Origin: Acidovorax sp.
Lineage (GTDB): Bacteria > Pseudomonadota > Gammaproteobacteria > Burkholderiales > Burkholderiaceae_C
DNA length: 64,000 bases
Direction: 5' to 3'
Assembly: GCF_021287135.1 (NCBI RefSeq)
Contig: NZ_JAJTBB010000080.1
Location: forward strand, 1 to 64,000
Under the pieces are notes generated by a model. That model saw only the letters and a list, made by a program, of their open reading frames with translations, was not told where the DNA came from and searched no databases. Position 1 is the first letter of the stretch. Each line of letters opens with the position of its first letter. Below, one piece after another: positions 1 through 8,779 of the stretch. A program made the position numbers and the translations under genes.

Positions 1-135
1 CGCTGGCCCATGCACACCGGACAGCTCGAGGGGATCAACAACCGCATCAAGGTCATCAAGCGCATGGCTTATGGCTACCGTGACTGCGAGTACTTCTTCC
101 TCAAGATCAAGGCAGCGTTCCCCGGGAATGCGTGA
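1..135 (+). CDS. ISL3-family transposase, C-terminal end (partial)
   Basis: Reading frame 1 is open from the window edge to a TGA and encodes 44 residues. The segment GINNRIKVIKRMAYGYRD followed by YFFLKIKAAFPG is the typical C-terminus of ISL3 (IS204/IS1001/IS1165) transposases. The N-terminal part and the catalytic DDE residues lie outside the window, so it cannot be said whether the element is intact. No clear terminal inverted repeat was identified before phaR. Confidence 0.85.
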   Translation, partial: RWPMHTGQLEGINNRIKVIKRMAYGYRDCEYFFLKIKAAFPGNA

Positions 136-160
136 AGAACCTTTTTTATCCCGCACGTTT

Positions 161-190
161 CCTTGGCCGCAGTCGTCCGTGCGGCCAAGG
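161..190. terminator. Perfect 11-bp hairpin after the transposase
   Basis: CCTTGGCCGCA (161-171) pairs perfectly with TGCGGCCAAGG (180-190) around an 8-nt loop. It lies 25 bp after the transposase stop and upstream of phaR. No T-run follows, so it may be a transcription-blocking hairpin or part of the insertion sequence end rather than a standard Rho-independent terminator. Confidence 0.4.
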
Positions 191-286
191 CGGGGCCATC
201 AGGGTATTCCTTTGCCAACATGGCGCTGGAGCCTCCCTAGAATGTGCTGCACCGCAATACATGGGCCCCGCGCCCGAGGAGTCGTT

Positions 287-820
287 GTGTCCGAACAGAA
301 AAGTGCCGCATCCAAGCCGGCGCAGCGCGTCATCAAGAAGTACCCCAACCGCCGTCTGTACGACACGGACACCTCCACCTACATCACCCTGGCCGAAGTG
401 CGCCAGCTGGTGATGGAGCACCAGCACGTGGTGGTGCGGGATGCCAAGACGGGCGAAGACCTCACGCGCAGCATCCTGCTGCAGATCATTCTGGAAGAAG
501 AGGCGGGCGGCGCGCCCATGTTCTCCGAGGCCGTGCTGGCCAACATCATCCGTTTCTACGGGCACGCGATGCAGGGCTTCATGGGCGCTTACCTCGAGAA
601 GAACGTGCAGGCCTTCACCGACTTCCAGTCCAAGATGGCCGAGCAGTCGCAGAACGTCACGCCCGAGATGTGGTCCCAGTTCATGAACCTGCAGTCGCCC
701 CTGCTCAAGGGCATGATGGGCAACTACATGGAGCAATCGCAATCGATGCTGACGCAGATGCAGGAGCAGATGCAAAAGCAGACGGAGCAGATGCTGGGGG
801 CGTTCGGAATAAAGAGGTAA
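287..820 (+). CDS. phaR: Polyhydroxyalkanoate synthesis repressor PhaR
   Basis: This 177-residue protein represses phasin and PHA-cycle genes by binding both DNA and PHA granules. Residues about 11-73 form the PHB accumulation regulatory DNA-binding domain, beginning RVIKKYPNRRLYDTDTSTYI. A second PHB_acc domain follows, and the C-terminus is rich in Gln and Met (QMQEQMQKQTEQM), probably amphipathic or coiled. A longer open frame exists upstream, but I chose the GTG at 287 because GAGGA lies 6 nt before it and the product then has the family's usual length and N-terminus. The PHA biosynthesis genes are not in the window. Confidence 0.93.
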   Translation: MSEQKSAASKPAQRVIKKYPNRRLYDTDTSTYITLAEVRQLVMEHQHVVVRDAKTGEDLTRSILLQIILEEEAGGAPMFSEAVLANIIRFYGHAMQGFMGAYLEKNVQAFTDFQSKMAEQSQNVTPEMWSQFMNLQSPLLKGMMGNYMEQSQSMLTQMQEQMQKQTEQMLGAFGIKR

Positions 821-821
821 G

Positions 822-903
822 CCCCCCTGAGCGGCTTTGCCGCGTCCCCCCAGGGGGACGCCGCCAGCGCGGCGGGGCGGCCCTTGCGCGGCGGCTGCTG
901 GCG
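822..903. repeat. GC-rich intergenic repeat after phaR
   Basis: Immediately after the phaR stop there is a block with internal pairing: CCCCCCTGAGCGGC, a short loop, then GCCGCG and CCCCCCAGGGGG, followed by a GCCGCC/GGCGGC stretch. From memory, blocks starting GCCCCCCTGAGCGGC are common between genes in Comamonadaceae genomes; only this full copy was noticed here. It could act as a terminator for phaR. Confidence 0.4.
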
Positions 904-1003
904 TTGAAGGCGCGCCAGTTTTCAAGGCCATGGCGATTCGCAGGCCTTGCCGTGAACCCGCACGGAAACCCTTGCGGCCCGGGACCTGGGACAATACGGG
1001 GTT

Positions 1004-2395
1004 ATGAGCGAAGCAATTGCCCCCACAAGAACCCCCAAAGTCGGGTTCGTATCCCTCGGATGCCCGAAGGCACTCACCGACTCCGAACTCATCCTCACGC
1101 AACTGAGCGCCGAGGGCTACGAGACGTCCAAGACCTTCCAGGGCGCGGACCTGGTCATTGTCAATACCTGCGGCTTCATTGACGACGCGGTGAAGGAAAG
1201 CCTGGACACGATTGGCGAGGCCCTGGCCGAGAACGGCAAGGTCATCGTCACCGGCTGCCTGGGCGCGCGCGCGGGCGAGGCGGGCGGCAACCTGGTGAAG
1301 GACGTGCACCCCAGCGTGCTGGCCGTGACTGGCCCGCATGCCACGCAAGAGGTGATGGAGGCTGTGCACACGCACCTGCCCAAGCCGCACGACCCCTTCC
1401 TCGACCTGGTGCCCGGCGCGTTTGGCGAGGCGGGCATCAAGCTCACGCCGCGCCACTATGCCTACCTCAAGATCAGCGAGGGCTGCAACCACCGCTGCAC
1501 CTTCTGCATCATCCCCTCGATGCGCGGCGACCTGGTGTCGCGGCCTATTGGCGATGTGCTCAAGGAGGCCAAGGCGCTGTTTGAAGGCGGCGTGAAGGAA
1601 CTGCTGGTCATCAGCCAGGACACCTCGGCCTATGGCGTGGACGTGAAGTACCGCACGGGCTTCTGGGACGGCAAGCCCGTCAAGACCCGCATGCTGGAAC
1701 TGGTGCAGACCTTGGGCGAAATTGCCGAGCCCTATGGCGCCTGGGTGCGCCTGCACTACGTGTACCCGTACCCCAGCGTGGACGAGGTGATTCCGCTGAT
1801 GGCCACGGGCCGCGTGCTGCCGTACCTGGACGTGCCCTTCCAGCACAGCCACCCCGATGTGCTCAAGCGCATGAAGCGCCCGGCCAGCGGCGAGCGCAAC
1901 CTGGAGCGCATCCAGCGCTGGCGCGAGGCCTGCCCCGAGATCGTCATCCGCAGCACCTTCATTGCGGGCTTTCCGGGCGAGACGGAAGAAGAGTTCCAGC
2001 ACTTGCTGGACTTCGTGCGCGAGGCGCAAATTGATCGCGCGGGCTGCTTTGCCTACAGCGACGTGACGGGCGCCGCCGCCAACGAGCTGCCCGGCATGCT
2101 GCCGCTGGGGGTGCGCGAGGAGCGCCGTGCGCGCTTCATGGCCGTGGCCGAAGAGGTGTCCATTGCCAAGCTGCAGCGCCGCGTGGGCGCCACCATGCAG
2201 GTGCTGGTGGACCACGCGCCGGCCCTGGGCCGCAAGGGCGGCGTGGGCCGCACCTATGCCGATGCGCCCGAGATCGATGGCACGGTGCAGCTGCTGCCGC
2301 CCGAAAAGATCAGCAAGACCATGAAGGTGGGCGAATTCACCCGCGCGCGCATCGTGGGCGTGCAGGGGCACGACCTGATCGCGCAGCCCATCTGA
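1004..2395 (+). CDS. rimO: Ribosomal protein S12 methylthiotransferase RimO
   Basis: RimO is a radical-SAM enzyme that adds a methylthio group to the conserved aspartate of ribosomal protein S12. The 463-residue product has the expected three parts. The N-terminal UPF0004 domain has cysteines in SLGCPK (Cys20), NTCGF (Cys56) and TGCLG. The radical-SAM core carries CNHRCTFC (Cys161, Cys165, Cys168), which binds the catalytic 4Fe-4S cluster. A C-terminal TRAM-like domain ends the protein. The [12 protein letters not shown] start distinguishes RimO from MiaB. It appears to be a single-gene unit, facing efp across a shared terminator. Confidence 0.96.
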   Translation: MSEAIAPTRTPKVGFVSLGCPKALTDSELILTQLSAEGYETSKTFQGADLVIVNTCGFIDDAVKESLDTIGEALAENGKVIVTGCLGARAGEAGGNLVKDVHPSVLAVTGPHATQEVMEAVHTHLPKPHDPFLDLVPGAFGEAGIKLTPRHYAYLKISEGCNHRCTFCIIPSMRGDLVSRPIGDVLKEAKALFEGGVKELLVISQDTSAYGVDVKYRTGFWDGKPVKTRMLELVQTLGEIAEPYGAWVRLHYVYPYPSVDEVIPLMATGRVLPYLDVPFQHSHPDVLKRMKRPASGERNLERIQRWREACPEIVIRSTFIAGFPGETEEEFQHLLDFVREAQIDRAGCFAYSDVTGAAANELPGMLPLGVREERRARFMAVAEEVSIAKLQRRVGATMQVLVDHAPALGRKGGVGRTYADAPEIDGTVQLLPPEKISKTMKVGEFTRARIVGVQGHDLIAQPI

Positions 2396-2461
2396 AGCAC
2401 ATCAAAAATGTGAGCGCCTTGCGCTTTCTGGGCCTTTATTTCAGAAGGTTTTGTTTCTGAA

Positions 2462-2506
2462 AACAAGGCTGGACAAGCGTAAGCAGCTCATATTTCGATA
2501 GCGTCC
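2462..2506 (-). repeat. Dispersed hairpin repeat, copy 1 (diverged)
   Basis: ACAAGCGTAAGCAGCTCAT followed by ATTTCGATAGCG matches, on the minus strand, the GATAGCTGCTTGCGCTT half of the repeat family seen best at 44863-44924. The second hairpin arm and GAGGCC end are displaced, with a related GCGCCTTGCGCTTTCTGGGCC block at about 2414-2433. Confidence 0.5.
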
Positions 2507-2524
2507 CCCGCGGCGGTGGCGCAC

Positions 2525-2557
2525 AAAAAAAGGCTTCCCGTGGGAAGCCTTTTGTCT
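2525..2557. terminator. Bidirectional Rho-independent terminator between rimO and efp
   Basis: AAGGCTTCCC (2530-2539) pairs with GGGAAGCCTT (2542-2551) around a 2-nt loop. It is preceded by a run of A and followed by TTTTGTCTTT, so it can terminate rimO on the plus strand and efp on the minus strand. Confidence 0.85.
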
Positions 2558-2591
2558 TTCGGCACAGGCACCGCGGGGTGCCTTGCGGGGT

Positions 2592-3146
2592 TTACACGCG
2601 CTTGCGGTATTCGCCCGTGCGGGTGTCGATTTCGATCTTGTCGCCCTGGTTCACGAACAGGGGCACGGCCACTTCGAAGCCGGTGGCGATCTTGGCGGGC
2701 TTGAGCACCTTGCCGGACGTGTCGCCCTTGACGGCGGGTTCCGTCCAGGTGATTTCGCGTTCGATGCTGGTGGGCAGTTCCACGGAGATGGCCTTGCCGT
2801 CGTAGAACACCACTTCCAGGGCCATGCCGTCTTCCAGGTAGTTCAGCGCGTCGCCCATGTTTTCGGCTTCGACTTCGTACTGGTTGTAGTCGGCGTCCAT
2901 GCACACGTACATGGGGTCGGCAAAGTAGGAGTAGGTGCAATCCTTCTTGTCCAGGATCACGTTGTCGATCTTGTCGTCGGCCTTGAACACGACTTCGGTG
3001 CCGAAGTTGGCGATCAGGCTCTTGAGCTTCATGCGCACGGTGGCTGCACCGCGGCCGCCGCGGGCGTATTCGGTCTTCAGGACCACCATGGGGTCCTTGC
3101 CGTGCATGATGACGTTGCCGGCGCGGATTTCTTGAGCGATTTTCAT
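2592..3146 (-). CDS. efp: Elongation factor P
   Basis: EF-P binds between the P and E sites of stalled ribosomes and helps form peptide bonds at consecutive prolines. The 184-residue product has the usual KOW-like N-terminal domain and two OB domains, ending [16 protein letters not shown]. The start was set at [10 protein letters not shown], which gives the family length; the open frame extends further upstream but that part is not conserved. The modification loop reads YARGGRG and places an arginine at residue 32, the residue rhamnosylated by EarP in the Pseudomonas/Neisseria-type pathway, rather than the lysine used by EpmA. earP lies directly upstream on the same strand. Confidence 0.97.
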   Translation of the reverse strand: MKIAQEIRAGNVIMHGKDPMVVLKTEYARGGRGAATVRMKLKSLIANFGTEVVFKADDKIDNVILDKKDCTYSYFADPMYVCMDADYNQYEVEAENMGDALNYLEDGMALEVVFYDGKAISVELPTSIEREITWTEPAVKGDTSGKVLKPAKIATGFEVAVPLFVNQGDKIEIDTRTGEYRKRV

Positions 3147-3297
3147 AGCAAGTTGCTTGGGTTGGGGCCGCTCAACGTGCGGGCGGGCAAACCTGCTGAA
3201 GGAATCGGCGGGTTGCGCGCCGCTGCATGTACCGCGGCGGGAGTGCGCTGGGCGAGGGCACGGGGTGCCGCGCCTGTTTTGCGCAAAGCCCTGTATT

Positions 3298-4455
3298 TTA
3301 CCGTTTTTCGGTGACAAAGCCCAAAAGTTGTGTGACGAGGCTGTCCTGCGTCAACAGCCGGCTGCGCGCGTGCTGGATGCAAAGCGTCCATTCCGCCAGG
3401 GTGGCGTCGTCGGGCCACTGCAGCGGGGCGGTGTCCAGGCCGTTCCAGGTGGCGTGGAATCGGCGCAGCGAGGCGGGCGCCTGCAGCCAGTCCAGAAACG
3501 CGTGCAGCTTGTCGTGGTGGGCGTTGTCGTGCTGCGGGTAGATGTGCCACACCAGGGCCTGGCCCGCCCACAGCGCCCGCACCAGCGAATCTTCGCCGCG
3601 CACGGCGTTGAAGTCGCAGGCCCACAGCATGGCGTCAAAGGCGGGCTGCGGGCGGTGCGGGAGGTATGAAATCGATAGCTGCCCGTGCTGGGTGGAGGAG
3701 CACTGCGGAGCAGCTTGACCCGCATTCCCGTCCCTGCCTTGCAACGCCGCACGCACGGCGGCGGCCGGGCGGCCGGGCGTGACCAGCAGCCGGGTGGGCT
3801 CGGCCTCGCAGCGTTGCAGCAGTTCGGGCAGGGCGGCCGGCTCGTAGCAGAACAGCGAGGCCCAGCGGGTGCCCGGCGCGTCTTCGCCCAGGGCAAAGGC
3901 CGTGCGGTGGTCTGCCCGCCAGGCGTCGCGGTCGAACGCCTCGCGCCGGGCCATCAGGTCGCTCTCGCGCAGCAGGCCGCCCGTGGCCGGGGTGAAGCCG
4001 GGGTAGAAGAACCAGCGCGTCCAGCCCGCAGCCGGGCCCGACAGGATGGGCGAGGGCAGGCCGTGGGTGCGCTCCACATAGCCCTCGGCCGACAGGTACT
4101 CCAGGTTGATCCATACGGGTCTGGGGTGTTTTGGGCCTCTGGCGCTTGCCTGGCGAGCGCTATAAGCTATGAATTCAGGAGCAATTTCGCAGCCGAAGGC
4201 CTCCACCATCACATCGGGCGGCGGCTCGTCCGCGCCCGGCGGCGGCGCATGCCAGGGGCGCACGTCCACACCTGTGCAGCCCTCAGGCGCCATCCACTGC
4301 AGGGCCGAGGCGTCGTCCACCCACAGCCGCACGCGCTGGCCCCGCGCGGCCAGCTGCGCCACCAGGCGCCAGCACACGCCGATGTCGCCAAAGTTGTCGA
4401 TCACGCGGCAGAACACGTCCCATTGCAGGGACAGGGCGGGGAGCTTGGCGGTCAT
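3298..4455 (-). CDS. earP: EF-P arginine rhamnosyltransferase EarP
   Basis: EarP transfers rhamnose from dTDP-rhamnose to Arg32 of EF-P. The 385-residue protein starts with [21 protein letters not shown], and contains [10 protein letters not shown] and RWFFYPGF. Its C-terminal half has [24 protein letters not shown], typical of the family. It starts inside the stop codon of lysR (ATGA overlap), so translation of the two is probably coupled, and efp follows 151 bp downstream. Two stretches unlike other EarP proteins, around [14 protein letters not shown] and [17 protein letters not shown], coincide with copies of the dispersed hairpin repeat. Whether they impair activity is unknown, but the frame is intact. 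Confidence 0.94.
   Translation of the reverse strand: MTAKLPALSLQWDVFCRVIDNFGDIGVCWRLVAQLAARGQRVRLWVDDASALQWMAPEGCTGVDVRPWHAPPPGADEPPPDVMVEAFGCEIAPEFIAYSARQASARGPKHPRPVWINLEYLSAEGYVERTHGLPSPILSGPAAGWTRWFFYPGFTPATGGLLRESDLMARREAFDRDAWRADHRTAFALGEDAPGTRWASLFCYEPAALPELLQRCEAEPTRLLVTPGRPAAAVRAALQGRDGNAGQAAPQCSSTQHGQLSISYLPHRPQPAFDAMLWACDFNAVRGEDSLVRALWAGQALVWHIYPQHDNAHHDKLHAFLDWLQAPASLRRFHATWNGLDTAPLQWPDDATLAEWTLCIQHARSRLLTQDSLVTQLLGFVTEKR
3667..3713 (+). repeat. Dispersed hairpin repeat, copy 2, inside earP
   Basis: ATCGATAGCTGCCCGTGCTG, then GGTGGAGGAGCACTGCGGAG. The left half is the family's GATAGCTGC; the hairpin arms here are GTGCT/AGCAC instead of GCGCT/AGCGC, a paired change that keeps the stem. 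The copy is read in frame through earP. Confidence 0.5.
4128..4182 (-). repeat. Dispersed hairpin repeat, copy 3, inside earP
   Basis: TTTTGGGCCTCTGGCGCTT, a short loop, then GAGCGCTATAAGCTATGAATT, the same order of blocks as the best copy (GCCTCCAGCGCTT, AAGCGC, AGCTATCAATT). It adds about 18 residues in frame to EarP between GCEIAPE and PVWINLEY. Confidence 0.65.
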
Positions 4456-5348
4456 GGGGTGGAGGGCTGCGCCCGCAAGTGGTCCACCAGCAGGCGCGCC
4501 ACGCTGGAGAGGGATTCTTCAGACCGCACGCACAGCACCAGCTGCCGGTGCGCCCAGGGTTCGTTCAGCGTGACCACGCGGATGGGTTGCGAGCCCTTGT
4601 ACAGCGCGGCGCTGCCCCGCGGCATCACGCCCACGCCCAGGCCGGCGGCCACCATCAGGCACAGCGCGTCGTAGCTGGTGACCTGCATGCGCAGGCGCAG
4701 CGGCAGGCCGGCTTCGGCGGCGGCGCGGGTCAGCTGGTTGTTGATGGCGCTGCCTGGGTGCGCACCCACAAAGTCGTAGGGCAGGGCATCGGCCAGCCGG
4801 GCGGCCTTGCGCCGCGCCAGCGCGTGGCCCGTGGGCACCACCAGCACCAGCTCGTCCTGGCGGTAGGGCAGTTGCACCACCCGCTCGCCGTAGTGGCCCT
4901 GGTTGAGGATGCCCACGTCGGCCGCGTTCTCGGCCACCGATTGGGCGATGGCCGTGCTGATCTGCTCCTGCAGCCGCACATCCACCTGCGGGTGCAGCGC
5001 CATGAAGCTCTGCAGCTGCGCGGGCAAGAACTGCGTGATGGCCGAGATGTTGGCCACCACCCGCACATGGCCGCGCACGCCGGCGCCGTACTCGCGCATC
5101 TGGCTGGCGATGCCGTCCAGGTCGTTGAGCACGCCGCGCGCCAGGTTCAGCAGCGCGTAGGCGGCGGCCGTGGGCTCGGTGCCCTTGTTGCTGCGGGTGA
5201 ACAGCGCCACGTGCAGGGCGTCTTCCAGGTCGGCCAGGCGGCGGCTCACGGCCGAGGCGGCCAGGTGCTCGCGCGCGGCGGCGGCGGCGATGGTGCTTTC
5301 CTCCATCACGGCCACGAACAGGCGCAGGGAGACGGGGTCGAGTTTCAT
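4452..5348 (-). CDS. LysR-family transcriptional regulator
   Basis: The 298-residue protein has a typical LysR layout. Residues about 1-60 form the winged helix-turn-helix domain (LRLFVAVMEESTIAAAAAREH, then AVSRRLADLEDALHVALFTR). A periplasmic-binding-like effector domain fills residues about 90-290. The ATG was chosen because it matches the family start MKLDPVSLRLF. It diverges from the CoA-transferase gene with a LysR-type dyad between them, so it probably controls the acyl-CoA/Bug cluster; the ligand is unknown. Downstream it overlaps earP by 4 bp. Confidence 0.92.
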   Translation of the reverse strand: MKLDPVSLRLFVAVMEESTIAAAAAREHLAASAVSRRLADLEDALHVALFTRSNKGTEPTAAAYALLNLARGVLNDLDGIASQMREYGAGVRGHVRVVANISAITQFLPAQLQSFMALHPQVDVRLQEQISTAIAQSVAENAADVGILNQGHYGERVVQLPYRQDELVLVVPTGHALARRKAARLADALPYDFVGAHPGSAINNQLTRAAAEAGLPLRLRMQVTSYDALCLMVAAGLGVGVMPRGSAALYKGSQPIRVVTLNEPWAHRQLVLCVRSEESLSSVARLLVDHLRAQPSTP

Positions 5349-5378
5349 GGGGTGCTGATGGTAGCAAGCCGCCGCAGC

Positions 5379-5401
5379 TGCCATGCCGGTTTGCGATGGC
5401 A
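5379..5401. promoter_or_regulatory. Putative LysR binding site (TGCCAT-N11-ATGGCA)
   Basis: TGCCAT at 5379-5384 and its exact reverse complement ATGGCA at 5396-5401 are separated by 11 bases, which is the T-N11-A spacing of LysR boxes. The dyad lies 30 bp upstream of the lysR start and 97 bp upstream of the CoA-transferase start, inside the 150-bp divergent gap. Binding is inferred from position and symmetry. Confidence 0.6.
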
Positions 5402-5498
5402 TCTTGTTGCTTGAGCGATTTACGGCCCCGCGGGCGCTGCGCATCATTCGCCCCGAGCCGCCCCGGCGTGGGGCGGGCCGCAGGAGACAACCCCACCC

Positions 5499-6704
5499 AT
5501 GGATTCCATTGCTTCCCCCGCCGCCTTGCAAGGCGTGCGCGTCATCGAAATGGGCCAGCTCATCGCCGGGCCGTTCTGCGGCAAGACGCTGGGCGAGTTT
5601 GGCGCGGACGTGATCAAGATCGAAGCCCCCGAGACGGGCGACCCGCTGCGCAATTGGCGCCTGATCAAGGAGGGCACCTCCGTCTGGTGGCAGGTGCAGT
5701 CGCGCAACAAGCGCTCCGTGGCGCTGGACCTGCGCCAAAAGGAAGGCCAAACAATAGCCCGCCAGCTGATTGCCGAGGCCGATGTGCTGGTCGAGAACTT
5801 CCGCCCCGGCACGCTGGAGGGCTGGGGCATGTCGCCCGAAGAGCTGCACGCGCTCAACCCCGGCCTGGTGATGCTGCGCATCTCCGGCTACGGCCAGACC
5901 GGCCCCTACCGCGACCTGCCGGGCTTTGGCGCCATTGGCGAGGCCATGGGCGGCCTGCGCCACCTGACGGGCGAGCCCGGCCGGGTGCCGGTGCGTGTTG
6001 GCGTGTCGATTGGCGACACGCTGGCCGCGTTGCACGGCACCATCGGCGTACTCACGGCGCTGTACCACCGCAAGGTCAATGGCGGCCAGGGGCAGGTGAT
6101 TGACGTGGCGCTGCACGAGGCCGTGTTCAACGTGATGGAAAGCCTGATCCCCGAATACAGCGCCTTTGGTGCCGTGCGCGAGGCGGCGGGCAGCGCGCTG
6201 CCGGGGATTGCCCCCAGCAACGCCTACCCCTGCACGGACGGTTGGGTGCTGGTGGCGGGCAATGGCGACAGCATCTTCAAGCGGCTGATGGACGCCATCG
6301 GCCGGCCCGACCTGGGCGCCGCGCCGGACCTGGCCAACAACACCGGCCGCGTCGCCCGCGTGGACGAGATCGACGCCGCCATCGGCGCCTGGAGCGCGCA
6401 GCGCACCGTGCAGCAGGTGCTGGATGCCTTGGGCGCCGCGCGCGTGCCCGCGGGCAAGGTCTACACCGCCAAGGACATTGCCGAAGACCCGCACTACCGC
6501 GCCCGCGACATGCTGCTCACGCAGCAGACGCGCGACGGCTACAGCGTGGAAGTGCCCGGCATCGTGCCCAAGCTCTCGGCCACGCCCGGCACCATCCGCA
6601 GCAGTGCGCCGCACCTGGGCGATGACACCGATGCCGTGCTGGCAGAAATGGGGCTCAATGCCGAGCAGATTGCGCTGCTGCGGAGCAAGGGGGTGATTCA
6701 ATGA
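5499..6704 (+). CDS. Family III (CaiB/BaiF/Frc-type) CoA-transferase
   Basis: The 401-residue enzyme moves CoA between carboxylic acids. The N-terminus GVRVIEMGQLIAGPFCGKTL and EFGADVIKIEAPETGDPLR are hallmarks of the family. The probable catalytic aspartate is in GVSIGDTLAALHGT (residue about 172), and the small domain (PAGKVYTAKDIAEDPHYRAR) is present. AGGAG lies upstream. It overlaps the HMG-CoA-lyase-like gene by ATGA, so the two probably act on successive steps of one organic-acid route, perhaps with a dicarboxylic or branched substrate. The substrate cannot be told from the sequence. Confidence 0.92.
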   Translation: MDSIASPAALQGVRVIEMGQLIAGPFCGKTLGEFGADVIKIEAPETGDPLRNWRLIKEGTSVWWQVQSRNKRSVALDLRQKEGQTIARQLIAEADVLVENFRPGTLEGWGMSPEELHALNPGLVMLRISGYGQTGPYRDLPGFGAIGEAMGGLRHLTGEPGRVPVRVGVSIGDTLAALHGTIGVLTALYHRKVNGGQGQVIDVALHEAVFNVMESLIPEYSAFGAVREAAGSALPGIAPSNAYPCTDGWVLVAGNGDSIFKRLMDAIGRPDLGAAPDLANNTGRVARVDEIDAAIGAWSAQRTVQQVLDALGAARVPAGKVYTAKDIAEDPHYRARDMLLTQQTRDGYSVEVPGIVPKLSATPGTIRSSAPHLGDDTDAVLAEMGLNAEQIALLRSKGVIQ

Positions 6705-7681
6705 GTGCCTTTCAGGCGGTATGGCAGGGCGCGGGCCGCCGCATCCACTTGCAGGAAGTCGGCCTGCGCGATGGCCTGCAGATGGAGGCGGCGTTCGTCC
6801 CCACGGCCGACAAGATCGCGCTGTGCAACGCGCTCTCGGCCACGGGCGTGGCCAAGATCGAGGTGACCTCGTTCACCTCGCCCACGGCCATTCCCGCGCT
6901 CAAGGACGCAGAGATAGTGATGCGCGAGATCACGCGCCGCCCCGGCACCGTGTACACCGCGCTGGTGCCCAACCTGCGCGGCGCCGAGCGCGCCATCGAG
7001 TCGCGCACCGACGAGCTGAACCTCGTGATGTCGGTGAGCAGCACGCACAACATCGCCAACCTGCGCATGACGCAGGCGCAGTCCTTCGATGCGCTGGCCC
7101 AGGTGGTGGCGCGGGCGCAGTCGGCGCAGGTGGCGGTGAACGTGTCGCTCTCGTGCGTGTTCGGCTGCCCCATGGAGGGCGACGTTCCCCAGGCCCAGGT
7201 CTTCGACTGGGTGCAGCGCTTTGTGGACCTGGGCGTGCGCGGCATCACGCTGTGCGACACCACCGGCATGGCCTACCCCACGCAGGTGCACCAGCTCACC
7301 GCGGCGGCGCGTGCGCGCTGGCCGGGCGTGGCGTTCACGCTGCACTTCCACAACACGCGCGGCATGGGGCTGGCCAACGTGCTGGCCGCCATCGACGCGG
7401 GGGCGGACCGGTTCGACGCCTCGCTGGGCGGCCTGGGCGGCTGCCCCTACGCGCCCGGCGCCAGCGGCAACGTGTGCAGCGAAGAGATTGCGCACGCCCT
7501 GGCGCTGATGGGCTATGCCACCGGGGTGGATCTGGACGGGCTGCTGGCCGCCGCGCGGCAGCTGCCCGCGCTCATCGGGCACGACATCCCCAGCCAGATC
7601 GCCAAGGCCGGTCCCCGCCTGGCGCTGCACCCGGTGCCGGCGGATTTCGACGCCATCCGCGCGCGGGCGCTGGCGCGCTGA
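6701..7681 (+). CDS. Hydroxymethylglutaryl-CoA lyase-like protein
   Basis: This DRE-TIM metallolyase cleaves 3-hydroxy-3-methylglutaryl-CoA-like substrates to acetyl-CoA and a keto acid. In the 326 residues I see LQEVGLRDGLQ (metal and catalytic Arg/Asp), the metal-binding LHFHNTRGMG, and the catalytic-cysteine loop GGLGGCPYAPGASGN, so the active site is complete. It begins within the stop of the CoA-transferase gene. HMG-CoA-lyase-like proteins next to CoA-transferases can act on other 3-hydroxy-acyl-CoAs such as citramalyl-CoA, so the exact substrate is open. Confidence 0.9.
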   Translation: MSAFQAVWQGAGRRIHLQEVGLRDGLQMEAAFVPTADKIALCNALSATGVAKIEVTSFTSPTAIPALKDAEIVMREITRRPGTVYTALVPNLRGAERAIESRTDELNLVMSVSSTHNIANLRMTQAQSFDALAQVVARAQSAQVAVNVSLSCVFGCPMEGDVPQAQVFDWVQRFVDLGVRGITLCDTTGMAYPTQVHQLTAAARARWPGVAFTLHFHNTRGMGLANVLAAIDAGADRFDASLGGLGGCPYAPGASGNVCSEEIAHALALMGYATGVDLDGLLAAARQLPALIGHDIPSQIAKAGPRLALHPVPADFDAIRARALAR

Positions 7682-7729
7682 AGCTGCGCAAGACCTGATT
7701 CCTCACCCAGAACAAACGGAGACAACACC

Positions 7730-8710
7730 ATGGCCTTTTCCACCCCGCTGTCCCGCCGCGTCGTCACCGCGGCCGTGCTGTGCTCTGCCGCGCTGGCGGC
7801 GCTCGCGCAGGACAAGTACCCGTCCAAGCCCATCACCGTGGTCGTGCCCCAGGCCGCAGGCGGCGCCAATGACGCCATTGCGCGCGTGGTGGCGCAGAAG
7901 CTGGGCGAGCAGCTGGGCCAGAGCGTCATCGTGGACAACCGTCCCGGTGCGGGCGGCACCCTGGCCACCGCCGCCACGGCCCGTGCGCGCAACGATGGCT
8001 ACACGCTGCTGCTCACGGCCGACAGCGCGCACGTGATCGGCCCCGCGCTGTACAAGAACCCGGGCTTCGACCCCGTGAAGGATTTCGTGCCGGTGGCCCC
8101 CGTCGCCACGGCGGGCTATGTGCTGGTGGCGCACCCGTCCTTTCCTGCGAACAACGTGGCCGAGCTGGTCAAGCTGGCCAAGCTCCATCCCGGCCAATAT
8201 GCGATCGCGTCGGCCGGCAACGGCACGCTGAATCACCTCATCGGTGAGATGCTGCAAAAGGCTGCGGGCATTCAGCTGCAGCACATTCCCTACAAGGGCT
8301 CTGCGGCAGCCGCGACCGACGTGGTGGGCGGGCAGGTGCCGCTGTCGGTGCAGAGCCTGCCGTCGGTCATTGCGTTCATCAAGGCGGGCAAGCTCAAGGT
8401 GCTGGGTGTGGTCAACGAAAAGCGTGTGGCGGCGCTGCCCGATGCGCCCACGATCGGCGAGACCCTGAAAGGCTTTGGCCAGGCGCCCTGGTATGCGCTG
8501 TTCGCCCCGGCCGGCACGCCCGCGCCCATCGTTGCGCAGCTGCAGGCCGAGGTGGCCCGTGCGCTGGAGCACAAGGACGTGGTGGACAAGCTGGCAACGG
8601 TGGGCTGCGAGCCCTTCAAGGGCACAGCCGCGCAACTGGGCGCGCTGGTGCAGTCCGACCTGCCCAAGTGGAGCCGCGTGGTCAAGGAGACCGGCGCCAC
8701 GGTGGATTGA
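7730..8710 (+). CDS. Bug-family tripartite tricarboxylate transporter receptor (first)
   Basis: A periplasmic solute-binding protein of 326 residues. It has a Sec signal peptide (about residues 1-26, ending ALAALAQ), then the Bug start DKYPSKPITVVVPQAAGGAND. The fold includes NRPGAGGTLA and HIPYKGSAAAATDVVGGQV, the loops that bind carboxylates in this family. GGAGAC precedes the start. It follows the CoA-transferase/lyase pair by about 50 bp, so it probably captures that pathway's substrate. No TctA/TctB membrane subunits are nearby. Confidence 0.93.
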   Translation: MAFSTPLSRRVVTAAVLCSAALAALAQDKYPSKPITVVVPQAAGGANDAIARVVAQKLGEQLGQSVIVDNRPGAGGTLATAATARARNDGYTLLLTADSAHVIGPALYKNPGFDPVKDFVPVAPVATAGYVLVAHPSFPANNVAELVKLAKLHPGQYAIASAGNGTLNHLIGEMLQKAAGIQLQHIPYKGSAAAATDVVGGQVPLSVQSLPSVIAFIKAGKLKVLGVVNEKRVAALPDAPTIGETLKGFGQAPWYALFAPAGTPAPIVAQLQAEVARALEHKDVVDKLATVGCEPFKGTAAQLGALVQSDLPKWSRVVKETGATVD

Positions 8711-8779
8711 GCGGAGCCTTTTCTTTCCTTTCCCTTTATTCCCATTCCATTCAACGACACAACAAACCGGAGACACCGC

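Noticed and set aside
146-2371. A 741-codon minus-strand frame over phaR and rimO
   Set aside because: It mirrors two recognised genes and has no family signature.
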